Origin: Clostridia bacterium
GTDB lineage: Bacteria; Bacillota; Clostridia; Christensenellales; Aristaeellaceae
NCBI GenBank assembly: GCA_017543905.1
Contig: JAFYFC010000002.1
Location: 1-64,000 of the forward strand
DNA: 64,000 nucleotides
Direction of reading: 5' to 3'
The first letter of the stretch is position 1. Each line of letters starts with the position of its first letter. The translations under genes were made by a program, and so were the position numbers. The notes below the pieces were generated by a model, which was not told where the DNA came from, did no database searches, and saw only the letters and a list, made by a program, of their open reading frames with translations. Shown here piece after piece: positions 51,509 to 60,516 of this stretch.

Positions 51509-53002
51509 TTAAGCTTCGGCAAGCTCGGTTTTCGGACTGCCGATTTCCGCGTTCAGCTTTTTTATCGTGGAGCGCAGGAACACCGTGCTGAGCGTGCAGG
51601 AGACGATTTCCGCTATCGGGAACGCAAACCACACATAGTCCACGTTGCCCAGCCGGCTAAGCAGCCACGTAGCCGGCAGCAGCACCAGCAGCTGACGGCA
51701 GATCGACGTGAGCATGCTGTGGTTTGGATCGCCCACCGCCTGGAATACGGAGCCCATGATAATGCAGTACGCCGCTATCGGGAAGTGCACGCCGATTATT
51801 CTGAGTCCATGCCTGCCCATGGCCGTAAGCTCGCCGCTGGCATGGAACAGCTTCATCAGCGTTTCCGGCATCAGCTCAAATACCAGACAGCCCAGCGACA
51901 TGATCGTAATCGCCACAGCAAGCGACAGCTTGACCGTTTTCCAGAGCCGCTCAGGCTGTCTTGCGCCGTAATTGTATGAGATTATCGGCACCATCCCGTT
52001 GTTCAGGCCGAACACAGGCATGAATACGAAGCTCTGCAGCTTGTAATACACGCCGAAAAACGCCGTCGCCGTATCCGTAAACGTGATCAGGATAAGATTC
52101 ATGCAGTAGTTCATTACCGAGCCTACACACTGCATGATTATCGAGGGCAGCCCGATTTTGTATATCATTTTGACAGTCGCGGTGTGCCAGCGTATCTCGC
52201 GCACGCGTATCCTTACCTCGCGCACCTTCGTCAGCACGAATATCATCGCAAGTCCGCCCGCGACAAACTGGCCGATCACAGTCGCGATCGCGGCGCCCTT
52301 TACCTCAAAGGCGGGTATCGTAAGTATGTGCGCGCCGAATATGCTGATTTCTTTTCCGAATATGAACACAGGGTCGAGCACGATATTCGTAAGCGCGCCG
52401 CACACCTGACAGATCATCGCAAGATGGCTGCGGTTCGTGGCGGTGAGCATACGCTCGAACGTCGCCTGCAGGAAAAAGCCCATCGAGAAGCTGAGGCACA
52501 CCGTGCAGTATGCCGTACCGTAGTCCACTATGCTCTGTACGCGTGCGATTTCCGCCGCGCGTTCCAGTTCGTCCCCGATAAGCTCTGCGGATCTGAAGGA
52601 CGCGCTGTTTATGGATTTAAAATACACTCCCGAAAACGCTATGCCTATGAGCGCGAAGACGAGACTGGTCGCAATCGACAAAAGCAGCCCGGTATTTGCG
52701 CTTCTCTCCGCAAGGTCAGTCCGTTTTTCGCCTAAGTGTCTTGACAAAAGCGCGTTCGTGCCCACCGCCGTGCCGATACCCACGCCTATCATGAGCGTCT
52801 GCAGCGGGAACGCCATCGAAACGGCGTTCAGCGCCTCCTGGCTCACGCGCGACACGTACAGGCTGTCCACCACGTTGTACAGCGCCTGCACGAGCATCGA
52901 TATCATCATCGGTACCGCGGTGACCGCAAGCAGTCTGCCTACCGGCATCGTGCCCATTCTGTCTCTTTTGTTTCCGGCGTTCATAGCGTCCTCCGCACAC
53001 AA
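51509..53002 (-). CDS. MATE family efflux transporter (second)
   Basis: 497 aa, twelve membrane helices. Start blocks GRLLAVTAVPMMISMLVQAL and YNVVDSLYVSRVSQEALNAV, then GVGIGTAVGTNALLSRHLGE, are typical of the DinF/NorM-like MATE group. A polar insertion of about 30 residues lies in the loop after helix 3 to 4 (SINSASFRSAELIGDELERA). No regulator adjoins it. Confidence 0.9.
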   Translation of the reverse strand: MCAEDAMNAGNKRDRMGTMPVGRLLAVTAVPMMISMLVQALYNVVDSLYVSRVSQEALNAVSMAFPLQTLMIGVGIGTAVGTNALLSRHLGEKRTDLAERSANTGLLLSIATSLVFALIGIAFSGVYFKSINSASFRSAELIGDELERAAEIARVQSIVDYGTAYCTVCLSFSMGFFLQATFERMLTATNRSHLAMICQVCGALTNIVLDPVFIFGKEISIFGAHILTIPAFEVKGAAIATVIGQFVAGGLAMIFVLTKVREVRIRVREIRWHTATVKMIYKIGLPSIIMQCVGSVMNYCMNLILITFTDTATAFFGVYYKLQSFVFMPVFGLNNGMVPIISYNYGARQPERLWKTVKLSLAVAITIMSLGCLVFELMPETLMKLFHASGELTAMGRHGLRIIGVHFPIAAYCIIMGSVFQAVGDPNHSMLTSICRQLLVLLPATWLLSRLGNVDYVWFAFPIAEIVSCTLSTVFLRSTIKKLNAEIGSPKTELAEA

Positions 53003-53117
53003 ATAATGTAGAATAATACTACTTCCATTGGTTTTGGGAGTATAGATAAGATTAAGCTTGCGTGTATTCGGTTATTCTTAATAATCCGAAAAAGCGCGTC
53101 AATACTGTGGGTGCAGC

Positions 53118-53147
53118 AAAACGGGGCGGCGCGTGTGCGCCGCCCCG
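53118..53147 (-). terminator. Terminator of the flotillin gene
   Basis: CGGGGCGGCGC / GCGCCGCCCCG perfect 11-bp stem with TTTTGC on the minus strand. Confidence 0.9.
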
Positions 53148-53161
53148 TAAGCAGAGCGTGA

Positions 53162-54715
53162 TTATTTCTCTTCTTTTTTCTCGTTTGTCAAGCCGGGTAC
53201 GGCGCTTGCGAGACCCGCGCCGAGTCTGATGCCGGTGCCGTCGGCCATCGCCTTCAGGAAGCCGTTCATCGCCTGAGTTATCTTGCCTATGTATTCGCTG
53301 TTCGCGTCGGTGCCGTACATCGTAAGATTGTCCACGCCGTTCAGGCTGGAGGCCAGCGCACGCGCTACGTCCGGCAGCACATTGTACATCATTTCAAGCT
53401 TGGAAGCGTCGCCCATCAGCTGCTGCGCGGTGGCTTTCTTTTCGATACCCTCTGCCTCCGCAAGCGCCTTCGCGCGTATCGCCTCGGCCTCCGCTTCGCC
53501 CTTTGCGCGGATACCCTCTGCCTCCTGCTCAGCCGCAAAGCGCGCTGCCTCTGCTGCGGCCTTCTTTGCGTCGGCGCGCTTCTGGGTTTCGTACAGCTCG
53601 GCGTCCGCCTCGTTCTGGCGGCGTATGCGGTCTGCTGCCGCGAGCGCCTCCGCCTCGTACTTCTGCGCGTCCGCGCTCGCGTTGGCGGCGTATTTGTCCG
53701 CGTCCGCCTTCTCGCGCACCTCTGCGGTCAGGCGTCTCTTCTGTACCTCAACTTCTCTGTCGGTGCGGATTATCGCCTTTTCCTGCGCGGCTATGTCCGC
53801 GTCCGCCTGACGCTCGCGCAGCGTTTTCTCCTGGATCTGCGCCTGTATCTTACCGGCGGCCTCCGCATCCACGGCAGCCTTGTCGGCTTCGGCCTTCAGA
53901 GCGGATTTCCTGAGTGCAAGCTTGTTGTTGTTTTCAGCTATGGCCGTCTCTGCGGAAACCTGGCCTTCGTTCGCTTCCTGCGAGGCCTTAGCCTTGGCGA
54001 GGGTTATGTCTCTTGAAGCGTCGGCTCTTGCGATCTCGGCGGCCTTCTTTACCTCCATCTCGCGCTGTACGCCGATCGCCTCCACTACGCCGTGCGTGTT
54101 GCCGCAGCCGTCCTGCGCGTCCTGTATGTCCTGAATGTTGAAGGTGATTACCTCAAGGCCTACCTTGGCAAGGTCGGGCCGCGCGTTTTCGATAACGCGC
54201 GTGGCGAACTCCTTGCGCTTCGTGAGCAGCTCGTCCACCGTCATTTCCGACACGATCTCGCGCAGGTTGCCCTGCAGCACGTCGTTGACCTTCGCGTCTA
54301 TCTGCGCTTCGTTCATGCCCAGAAAGTTCGAAATCGCGGCAAGCTGGCGCACCTTGATGTATTCGTCCTTCGACTTGCAGCCCAGCTGCTCTATCTCGCC
54401 CTCCGTGAGCGTAGAGGTGTTCGAATACACCTGTACGGTTACCACGCTGTCCATCCACAACGGCACGCCTTCGCTGGTCTTTACGCCCGTGGCGGGGGTC
54501 TTTACGTCCAGCTTCATCATGCGCATGGTAAGCCGGTCAGCCCGCTGAAGTATGGGCAGCACGATCACGCCGCGGCCGGATACGACCTTGGGGTCCCTGT
54601 GTCCCGCGCCGGTCACGACTATCGCCTCGTTCGGCGGAGCCTTGCGGTAGCACGAGAGCACGATTATCACCAGAACGATCGCGATCAGAATAATAACGAC
54701 GTATATTCCTTCCAT
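53162..54715 (-). CDS. floT: Flotillin-family membrane-microdomain protein
   Basis: 517 aa from the ATG at 54713-54715 with AAGGAGG upstream; an extension to 54784 lacks a site. One N-terminal membrane helix (VVIILIAIVLVIIVLSCYRK), the SPFH/band-7 domain at about 30-200 (VVTGAGHRDPKVVSGRGVIV and NFLGMNEAQIDAKVNDVLQG), then a 230-residue Glu/Ala-rich flotillin coiled coil with EAEAIRAKALAEAEGIEKKA, and a C-terminal PDZ-binding-like region. It scaffolds ordered membrane regions. The NfeD gene that often accompanies flotillins is not next to it. Confidence 0.92.
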   Translation of the reverse strand: MEGIYVVIILIAIVLVIIVLSCYRKAPPNEAIVVTGAGHRDPKVVSGRGVIVLPILQRADRLTMRMMKLDVKTPATGVKTSEGVPLWMDSVVTVQVYSNTSTLTEGEIEQLGCKSKDEYIKVRQLAAISNFLGMNEAQIDAKVNDVLQGNLREIVSEMTVDELLTKRKEFATRVIENARPDLAKVGLEVITFNIQDIQDAQDGCGNTHGVVEAIGVQREMEVKKAAEIARADASRDITLAKAKASQEANEGQVSAETAIAENNNKLALRKSALKAEADKAAVDAEAAGKIQAQIQEKTLRERQADADIAAQEKAIIRTDREVEVQKRRLTAEVREKADADKYAANASADAQKYEAEALAAADRIRRQNEADAELYETQKRADAKKAAAEAARFAAEQEAEGIRAKGEAEAEAIRAKALAEAEGIEKKATAQQLMGDASKLEMMYNVLPDVARALASSLNGVDNLTMYGTDANSEYIGKITQAMNGFLKAMADGTGIRLGAGLASAVPGLTNEKKEEK

Positions 54716-55023
54716 CTGTATGCCTCCTTGTGTCAAGTCGATTCGGGTCGTTAAGCCGCCGTGCCGCGCGCCGCACCTGAGCACCTCCTCCCCGAAGGTA
54801 TCAAAAAGACCTTCACCACAACGCCGCAGCCCGTAATGAAAGTCTCATCTGCTTTATGTATGAAAGCCGGCATCTCCGGATGTATAACACCGTCCTGACG
54901 AAGATGCCCGGCGGCGCGCCGCCGATTACTCCCTTTCGAATGTCATATTACCACAGCTTTTACATTCTGTCAATATACACCCGAAAATTTACCTTCGCAT
55001 AACATTATTTGCTTTCCGGCCCG
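54716..55023. other. Leader and spacer before the flotillin gene
   Basis: No gene. It contains the flotillin promoter (54945-54973), a leader of about 225 nt and the self-complementary GGCGGCGCGCCGCC (near 54911). The long leader could be regulatory but I recognise no known element. Confidence 0.5.
54945..54973 (-). promoter_or_regulatory. Promoter of the flotillin gene
   Basis: Minus strand TTGACA (54968-54973), 17-nt spacer, TAATAT (54945-54950). Confidence 0.7.
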
Positions 55024-55665
55024 TCATCTGCCTCTGCGGGACGAGCTTCCGGACAAGCGCATATTCTCCAGCATGTTCTCGTAAACCTGCGCCGGCAGCG
55101 ACCAGTCCGAATCCGGCCACGACCCGCTCATCATGCTTATCCACGCCTTGCGCACGAAGCCCGCACGCCCGTCTGGCGCGGCGACAAGCGCGTACACCTC
55201 GTCGCAGTAGTAGTCTATCACTCTTAAGAAGGTGCCGTTTTCGTATCTGCCCAGCTTTACGCCCGAAGCGCCCGCGCTGCCGTACATGTACAGAAAGCGT
55301 TTTCCGCCCTCGTCGTATTCGCTCGTTACCATAAACAGCGGATAGAACTCGTCCTCATACTCGCACACTCTGTCCAGACAGTCGATATTCACGTAGCCTT
55401 CGCGCCCGTCGGGCCCTATCGCGCGGCAGTAGCGGCTGTTTTTGCGCATCGCCGTGACATGCAGAAGCGTGCCCGTTTTATAAGACGCGATCGGTCTTCC
55501 GGACGCTGACGCGTCTGCATACATGTTGAGCGCAGAATCCGAAACCGCCGCGTTTACCGTAAACGCGGGATACACGCCCGCGTACGGGTCAGTCGCAGCA
55601 AAACCTGCGCACTCCGTCAGCACAAGCACGCAAATGAGTACACACAAGCATATCCGTGCCTTCAA
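55024..55665 (-). CDS. Secreted protein with two SH3-like domains
   Basis: 213 aa. Signal peptide MKARICLCVLICVLVLTECA, cleavage near GFAA. Two SH3-like units follow: SALNMYADASASGRPIASYK with GREGYVNIDCL, and LYMYGSAGASGVKLGRYENG with GRAGFVRKAWI. The Arg/Ser C-terminus is short and disordered. Probably binds the cell wall or modulates a partner; it has no enzymatic domain and is flanked by flotillin and MATE genes. Confidence 0.7.
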   Translation of the reverse strand: MKARICLCVLICVLVLTECAGFAATDPYAGVYPAFTVNAAVSDSALNMYADASASGRPIASYKTGTLLHVTAMRKNSRYCRAIGPDGREGYVNIDCLDRVCEYEDEFYPLFMVTSEYDEGGKRFLYMYGSAGASGVKLGRYENGTFLRVIDYYCDEVYALVAAPDGRAGFVRKAWISMMSGSWPDSDWSLPAQVYENMLENMRLSGSSSRRGR

Positions 55666-55728
55666 CGCAACCGCCTCATATTATCAACTGTACATTAGTC
55701 GTATGATAATCAGCGTTTGTTCAAAGCT

Positions 55729-57300
55729 TTATGTAAAATTATCGTCTGTTTTAAACAATGCGCTGCGCCTGTACAGCACCACGAGCAGCACCGAGCACAG
55801 CAGCCATCCCATCGGATACGCTAAAGCGATCACCAGATCGCCCCCGTGCAGCAGCTGCGAAAACACGAACAGGTACAACTGCCTGAACGCCACGAAGCTC
55901 AGAAGCATCGCCACTGTAGGCGCGGTCGCGTTGCCTATTCCGCGCAGCGCGCCCGCGTAAACCTGCGTAAAGCAGATCGTGAAATAGAACGGCGAAATGA
56001 CCCGCACGAAATATCGTCCCTTTTCGAGCACATTTTCGTCCCTTGTGAAGATTTTTAGAAGCGGCGTCGCAAACGCCACAAACAGCAGCGCAAGCCCTAC
56101 GGTAACGCTGATGCTCAGAAGCATCGTCTGCTTTACGCCCTCGCGCGCGCGGCGTTTGAGATTCGCGCCCCAGCACTGGCCCACGAAGGTGGTGGACGCC
56201 ATCGCGATCGCCTGCACCGGCAAAACCAGAAACGCGTCCAGCTTGTTGTACGCCGTCCAGCCCGCCATGCCGTAAGTGCCGAGGCTGTTTATATACTTTT
56301 GTACGAATACGTTTGAAAACGCGGTCACGGCGTTCTGGATCGCGGAGGGCAAGCCTATGCGCACTATCCTGCCCAGGACGTCCCCGGAGATACGCAGCTT
56401 TTTAAGCCTGAGGCCGTATGCGGCGGTGCTGCGCATAAGCGCGATCATGACCAGCACCGCGCTTATAAACTGCGCGATTATCGTAGCCAGCGCGACGCCC
56501 GCCACGCCCCACTTAAACAGCGCCACGAACAGAAGGTCGAGCACCGTGTTTATAAGAGCCGAGATTATCAGGTAATATACGGGACGCGTAGAATCTCCCA
56601 CCGCGCGGAGTATACCCGTGCCCATGTTGTATATAAGCACGCCCGACACTCCCGCAAAGAATATCATCAGGTACGTCTCCGCAAGCTCGAACACCTTGTC
56701 GATGTCCTCCGGATCGTCCTCATCGTCCTGCGCCAAGGCCGCCTCCGCCTGATCTGCAAGGTCTGAGTCGTATTCCGCAAAGGTTTCCGTTTCGGCGGAA
56801 ACGTCAGAAGCCGTGTCTGCGGCATTTACGTCCGAGTATTCCTCCGGCGCGCCCTCTGTGAGTGCCTCAGGTGTCTGCGCCGCTTCAGCGTCCGCCAGCG
56901 CTTCTGCAGCCGTCTCCGAAGGCTTGGTGAGCTTTAAAAGCGGACGCGCTGTCAACAGGCCTATGCCCGTTGCAAGTATGCAGAGAATCAGCGTAACAGC
57001 CATCGTGGTGTGTACCGCTTTGGAGAGCCTTTCGTCGTCGTGCGCGCCGTAAGCCTGCGAAATAACGACAGTCGCGCCGGTGGACAAGCCGACAAACGAA
57101 CCCACCACCGTGTTTATTATACTGGAATTACAGCCCACGGCCGCCAGTGCCTGCGCACCCACGAACTGCCCCACGACCAGCGTATCCACAGTATTGTAAA
57201 GCTGCTGAAACAGCAGCCCCAGCATCATCGGAAGCGCAAATGAGAGCAGCTGCTTAACTATGCTGCCCTGCGTCATGTCGGTATCGCGCCTGAATTTCAT
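55729..57300 (-). CDS. MATE family efflux transporter (third) with an acidic insertion
   Basis: 523 aa from ATG at 57298-57300; a TTG start 5 codons upstream is possible. Typical start MTQGSIVKQLLSFALPMMLG, FQQLYNTVDTLVVGQFVGAQ and GLSTGATVVISQAYGAHDDE. Between helices 3 and 4, at residues about 128-200, there is a roughly 70-residue insertion made almost only of Asp, Glu, Ala, Ser and Thr (ADTASDVSAETETFAEYDSD, AQDDEDDPEDID). By MATE topology this loop is extracellular. The rest is a normal twelve-helix transporter. Confidence 0.9.
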   Translation of the reverse strand: MKFRRDTDMTQGSIVKQLLSFALPMMLGLLFQQLYNTVDTLVVGQFVGAQALAAVGCNSSIINTVVGSFVGLSTGATVVISQAYGAHDDERLSKAVHTTMAVTLILCILATGIGLLTARPLLKLTKPSETAAEALADAEAAQTPEALTEGAPEEYSDVNAADTASDVSAETETFAEYDSDLADQAEAALAQDDEDDPEDIDKVFELAETYLMIFFAGVSGVLIYNMGTGILRAVGDSTRPVYYLIISALINTVLDLLFVALFKWGVAGVALATIIAQFISAVLVMIALMRSTAAYGLRLKKLRISGDVLGRIVRIGLPSAIQNAVTAFSNVFVQKYINSLGTYGMAGWTAYNKLDAFLVLPVQAIAMASTTFVGQCWGANLKRRAREGVKQTMLLSISVTVGLALLFVAFATPLLKIFTRDENVLEKGRYFVRVISPFYFTICFTQVYAGALRGIGNATAPTVAMLLSFVAFRQLYLFVFSQLLHGGDLVIALAYPMGWLLCSVLLVVLYRRSALFKTDDNFT

Positions 57301-57391
57301 ATGCCCGCCTGTCAAAATATAATCGCTTATGTTATAAACTATATTCGGAATTATTCAACGTACACAGCGTAAAATAGTATGTAAATATATA

Positions 57392-57421
57392 GCGAAGAGC
57401 CTCCGGGCGGAGGCTCTTCGC
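57392..57421 (-). terminator. Terminator of the rpmH-jag operon
   Basis: Perfect 13-bp stem GCGAAGAGCCTCC / GGAGGCTCTTCGC with a 4-nt loop, 14 nt after the jag stop; only a weak T tract follows. Confidence 0.75.
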
Positions 57422-57434
57422 ATCTTGCTGTCTT

Positions 57435-58457
57435 TTACTTAAGCGTGATAATTACCCTTCTGTAAGGTTCCTCGCCCTCGGAATGAGTCTGCACGTAGGG
57501 GTTGTCCTGCAGCGCGCTATGCAGCACGCGTCTTTCGTAGGGATTCATCGGCTCGAGCACCACGCGGCGTCCGCTCTTGCGTGCGCGGGCGGCCATGCGG
57601 GCAGCCAACTTTCTGAGCGTTTCCTCCCGCTTGGCGCGGTAATGCTCTACGTCTATCGTGACGCGGGTGTATTCCGGCTTGTCACGGTTTACCGTCAGGC
57701 TGGTAAGATACTGGATCGCATCCAGCGTCTCGCCGCGGCGGCCGATGAGCACGCCCAGCGTGTCGCCGTTGATATCCACGAGTATCTGGTTTTCCTCTTC
57801 TATCATGCGGATATCGACGTCCACGTCCATAAGGCGGGTAATGTTCGAAAGGAATTCGTACGCCTTTTTGCCGTCTTCGCTGAGCGCGTTTACGTCCAGC
57901 TCCGGAAATTCGCGCGCGGGCTGAACGGGTATGTCCTTTACTTCCTCGTTTTCCGCGGTCTGCTCGCTTTGCGCGGGCTTTTCCTTGCGGGAACGGCTGC
58001 GGCGCGATTTGCCGCTTTTGGGTGCGGCGCCGTCCTTTGCCGCTTCGGTCTGAGGCGCCTCGGCGTCTGCGTGTCCGTCTTCAGCAGTCTCGGCTTTGGC
58101 TTCCTTCACAGGTTCGGCGTTTGCGCGCGCAGGCTTCTCTGCCTCGGAGGGCGCGGAACGCTTTGCTTTGTCCGGTCTGGGCTCTTTCTTTTCTTTCTTG
58201 TCTTTCTTAGCGGCGTCTTTTGCGGGTTTCTCGGGCGAGAGCTTCAATTCCGGCAGTTCAAAATCGATTTCCGGTGCGGGTTCCGGCTCGTTCACCGTTA
58301 TTTTCACCTTCGCGAGCCGTCCGAACATGCCGAACAGCCCGGGACTTCCGCGGTCTATGACCTCGTGCGTAACCTGACTTAAATCACAGCCAAGCTGCGT
58401 CAGACCGTTTTTCAGTGCTTCCTCTACGGTCTTTCCGCTGGCTTCTATGCTTCTCAA
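57435..58457 (-). CDS. jag: RNA-binding protein Jag/KhpB (SpoIIIJ-associated)
   Basis: 340 aa. N-terminal Jag domain (ASGKTVEEALKNGLTQLGCD and RGSPGLFGMFGRLAKV), an unusually long charged Lys/Glu/Ala linker at about 75-175, then a KH domain with GVLIGRRGETLDAIQYL and an R3H domain (MNPYERRVLHSALQD). KhpB binds RNA with KhpA and affects elongation and division. Overlaps yidC by 4 nt, as usual. Confidence 0.94.
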   Translation of the reverse strand: MRSIEASGKTVEEALKNGLTQLGCDLSQVTHEVIDRGSPGLFGMFGRLAKVKITVNEPEPAPEIDFELPELKLSPEKPAKDAAKKDKKEKKEPRPDKAKRSAPSEAEKPARANAEPVKEAKAETAEDGHADAEAPQTEAAKDGAAPKSGKSRRSRSRKEKPAQSEQTAENEEVKDIPVQPAREFPELDVNALSEDGKKAYEFLSNITRLMDVDVDIRMIEEENQILVDINGDTLGVLIGRRGETLDAIQYLTSLTVNRDKPEYTRVTIDVEHYRAKREETLRKLAARMAARARKSGRRVVLEPMNPYERRVLHSALQDNPYVQTHSEGEEPYRRVIITLK

Positions 58458-59524
58458 GGCTGAAGTGCCTCCTTCTTTTGTGTCGTGTCGTCGTCCTGTA
58501 TAAGACCGGACTTCTTCTCTCTGAATTCAAGATACTTGTTGATGCCGAAGCTGGTGGCAATAGTCCATACGTTTACGAACACCCAGTAGATGGCGAACGC
58601 GGCGGTGGAGCTTAAGCAGATCCATACCGAGAAAATCGGGAAGAACCACTTCATGAACTTGCCTGTGCCGCCCTTCTGATTATTGGCACTGGGCGTGTCC
58701 GCCGGCGTGGGCTGCAGCTTAGTTGAGAGTATCTGGCTTGCGCCCGCGAGTATCGGCAGCACGTAGTAACCGTTTACGTAGCCCCAGTTCGTCGGTATCT
58801 TGAGGGAAACGATGTTGAATATGATCGGGATCGTCCTGTAGCTGCAGTAGCTGCTTATCGCGCCGTCTACCGCATTTGCAAGCTCCGTGTTGTCAAGATA
58901 GGCCTTGAGCAGCGCCTGTACGCTCGCATCCAGACCGACCTTGTTTATGTACTGATTGTACGTCGTGGTAAACTCGCTGAGCGTGGGTATGATGGCTTTG
59001 CTTATGTTGTCCGCCTGAAATACGCTCTTTACCCACAGCCAGGGCTGCGTATCGCCAAAGCTCATCGTGCCCGCGCGAAGCTGCTCGAGCACGGCGGCGA
59101 CCGCTTCGCTGTCGTATGCGAGCAGCGCTTCACCGGCCTGGTTCTCGGTAAGGTTAAGCTTGATCCACTCGTACATCTGCATCATCTGCATGCGCGCAGC
59201 CACATTTCTCATCGCGGCGAACATTATGTAGAGTATGGGCAGCTGTATGAGCATAGGCAGGCAGCCTGCAAGCGGATTGACCTTGTTCTTCTTGTACAGC
59301 TCCTGCGTTTTGCGGTTAAGCTTTTCCTGGTCGTTTTTATAACGCTCCTTCAGCTTTTCGAGCTGCGGATTGAGAGCGCTCATCGCGCGCATCGAGCGGC
59401 GGCTCTTTACATCCAGCGGCAGCAGGCAGACCTTTACTATTACAGTAAACACGACCACTGCCCAGCCGTAATTGCCTACCCAGCTGAAAACCCAGTCGAG
59501 TATGCTGACAAACCAATTAGTCAT
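58454..59524 (-). CDS. yidC: Membrane protein insertase YidC/Oxa1 (SpoIIIJ)
   Basis: 356 aa from ATG 59522-59524. The Oxa1 core is seen in GWAVVVFTVIVKVCLLPLDV, KSRRSMRAMSALNPQLEKLK with NPLAGCLPMLIQLPILYIM, and C-terminal helices QILSTKLQ and PIFSVWICLSSTAAFAIYWV. The loop between helices 2 and 3 is longer than in Bacillus. No lipobox at the start. Inserts membrane proteins with or without SecYEG. Confidence 0.94.
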   Translation of the reverse strand: MTNWFVSILDWVFSWVGNYGWAVVVFTVIVKVCLLPLDVKSRRSMRAMSALNPQLEKLKERYKNDQEKLNRKTQELYKKNKVNPLAGCLPMLIQLPILYIMFAAMRNVAARMQMMQMYEWIKLNLTENQAGEALLAYDSEAVAAVLEQLRAGTMSFGDTQPWLWVKSVFQADNISKAIIPTLSEFTTTYNQYINKVGLDASVQALLKAYLDNTELANAVDGAISSYCSYRTIPIIFNIVSLKIPTNWGYVNGYYVLPILAGASQILSTKLQPTPADTPSANNQKGGTGKFMKWFFPIFSVWICLSSTAAFAIYWVFVNVWTIATSFGINKYLEFREKKSGLIQDDDTTQKKEALQP

Positions 59525-59772
59525 CGTATTCCTCCGCGAGTGGGATCTGGGACGGGGTCGTACCCGCCCTTGCAAAAGGGGTTGCAGCGAAGCACTCGTT
59601 TCGCGGCCATTACGCCTCCACTGCACGCGCCGAAGCGCTGTATAGCCTGCGCGGCATACTCGGAGCAGGTGGGCGTAAAGCGGCATGCGCCCGGCAGATA
59701 CGGGCTCACAGCGCCTTTGTAAAACCTTATAAGCGAAAGCGCCGAACGGGCGGGCAGCTGTTTAAGCTTCAT
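59521..59772 (-). CDS. yidD: Membrane protein insertion efficiency factor YidD
   Basis: 83 aa: IRFYKGAVSPYLPGACRFTP, TCSEYAAQAIQRFGA and RCNPFCKGGYDPVP are the family signatures with the conserved Cys residues. Overlaps yidC by 4 nt and rnpA by 11 nt. Confidence 0.96.
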   Translation of the reverse strand: MKLKQLPARSALSLIRFYKGAVSPYLPGACRFTPTCSEYAAQAIQRFGACSGGVMAAKRVLRCNPFCKGGYDPVPDPTRGGIR

Positions 59773-60151
59773 TGCCGTCCGTTCCGCCGCTCATGCGCCT
59801 GAACAAATCCGCGCGCTTCAACAGCCCGCGCATGTCGGCGGTAAGCGTTTCGTGCGGCGTATCCTTCGCCTGATTTCTGGCTACGAAAACGTACTTGCCT
59901 TCCTTAAGTGAAGGTCTGAGCATGCGGAAATCCTCACGGAAAAACCTGCGCAGGCGGGAACGCACGACCGCGTTTCCGACCTTGGAGGAAACTGAATAGC
60001 CTACACGCGTCTCACGCGCAGGCAGATAAATCAAAACCATACACCGCGAGGGATAGCTCTTGCCCTTGCGGTATACATATTGATAATTCCTGTTTTTTCC
60101 CAGAGAATACTCACGCCTGCCGAGACGGTAGGGATGGCGCGTGCTTATCAC
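59762..60151 (-). CDS. rnpA: Ribonuclease P protein component
   Basis: 129 aa from a GTG at 60149-60151 that overlaps the rpmH stop (GTGA). Basic RnpA fold with [20 protein letters not shown] and RRFFRED, the RNR motif region. With the catalytic RNA it trims tRNA 5' ends. The RNase P RNA gene is not in the window. Confidence 0.94.
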   Translation of the reverse strand: MISTRHPYRLGRREYSLGKNRNYQYVYRKGKSYPSRCMVLIYLPARETRVGYSVSSKVGNAVVRSRLRRFFREDFRMLRPSLKEGKYVFVARNQAKDTPHETLTADMRGLLKRADLFRRMSGGTDGNEA

Positions 60152-60285
60152 ACGGTCAGGCGCTTGCGTCCGCGGTCACGGCGTCTTTCAAGCACGTTGC
60201 GGCCGGCCTTGGTCTTCATGCGCGAGCGGAAGCCGTGCACCTTGGACCTCTGGCGTTTCTTGGGCTGGAATGTTCTTTTGGACAT
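60148..60285 (-). CDS. rpmH: 50S ribosomal protein L34
   Basis: 45 aa, start ATG at 60283-60285. Full family sequence: [51 protein letters not shown] lies upstream. First gene of rpmH-rnpA-yidD-yidC-jag. No dnaA gene lies upstream. Confidence 0.97.
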   Translation of the reverse strand: MSKRTFQPKKRQRSKVHGFRSRMKTKAGRNVLERRRDRGRKRLTV

Positions 60286-60439
60286 GAGTATGCTTCCTTT
60301 CTTTTGATTTCGCCCTGTGGGCGCTGCGGCAAATATGCCTCTTGCCGCACTCCGGCTGTGTGTAACCGGTTATATTTGTATCATCCGCAGAAACCCGCAT
60401 TGTCTGCGGACGGGCATTTCTCGTAAGCGCAACTATATT

Positions 60440-60468
60440 AGTATACTTTTATCTTTTAATTATGTCAA
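60440..60468 (-). promoter_or_regulatory. Promoter of the rpmH operon
   Basis: On the minus strand TTGACA (60463-60468), 17-nt spacer, TATACT (60440-60445). A leader of about 150 nt before rpmH contains the hairpins TGCGGCAA / TTGCCGCA (60325-60349) and CCGCAG / CTGCGG. Confidence 0.85.
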
Positions 60469-60516
60469 GGCGTGTGCGCACGTTCGGCATAATTTTACGA
60501 TTGCTGCGAATTCGCG

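Noticed and set aside
60286..60516. Replication origin next to rpmH
   Set aside because: I see no cluster of TTATCCACA-type DnaA boxes and no dnaA gene; only a promoter and leader hairpins.
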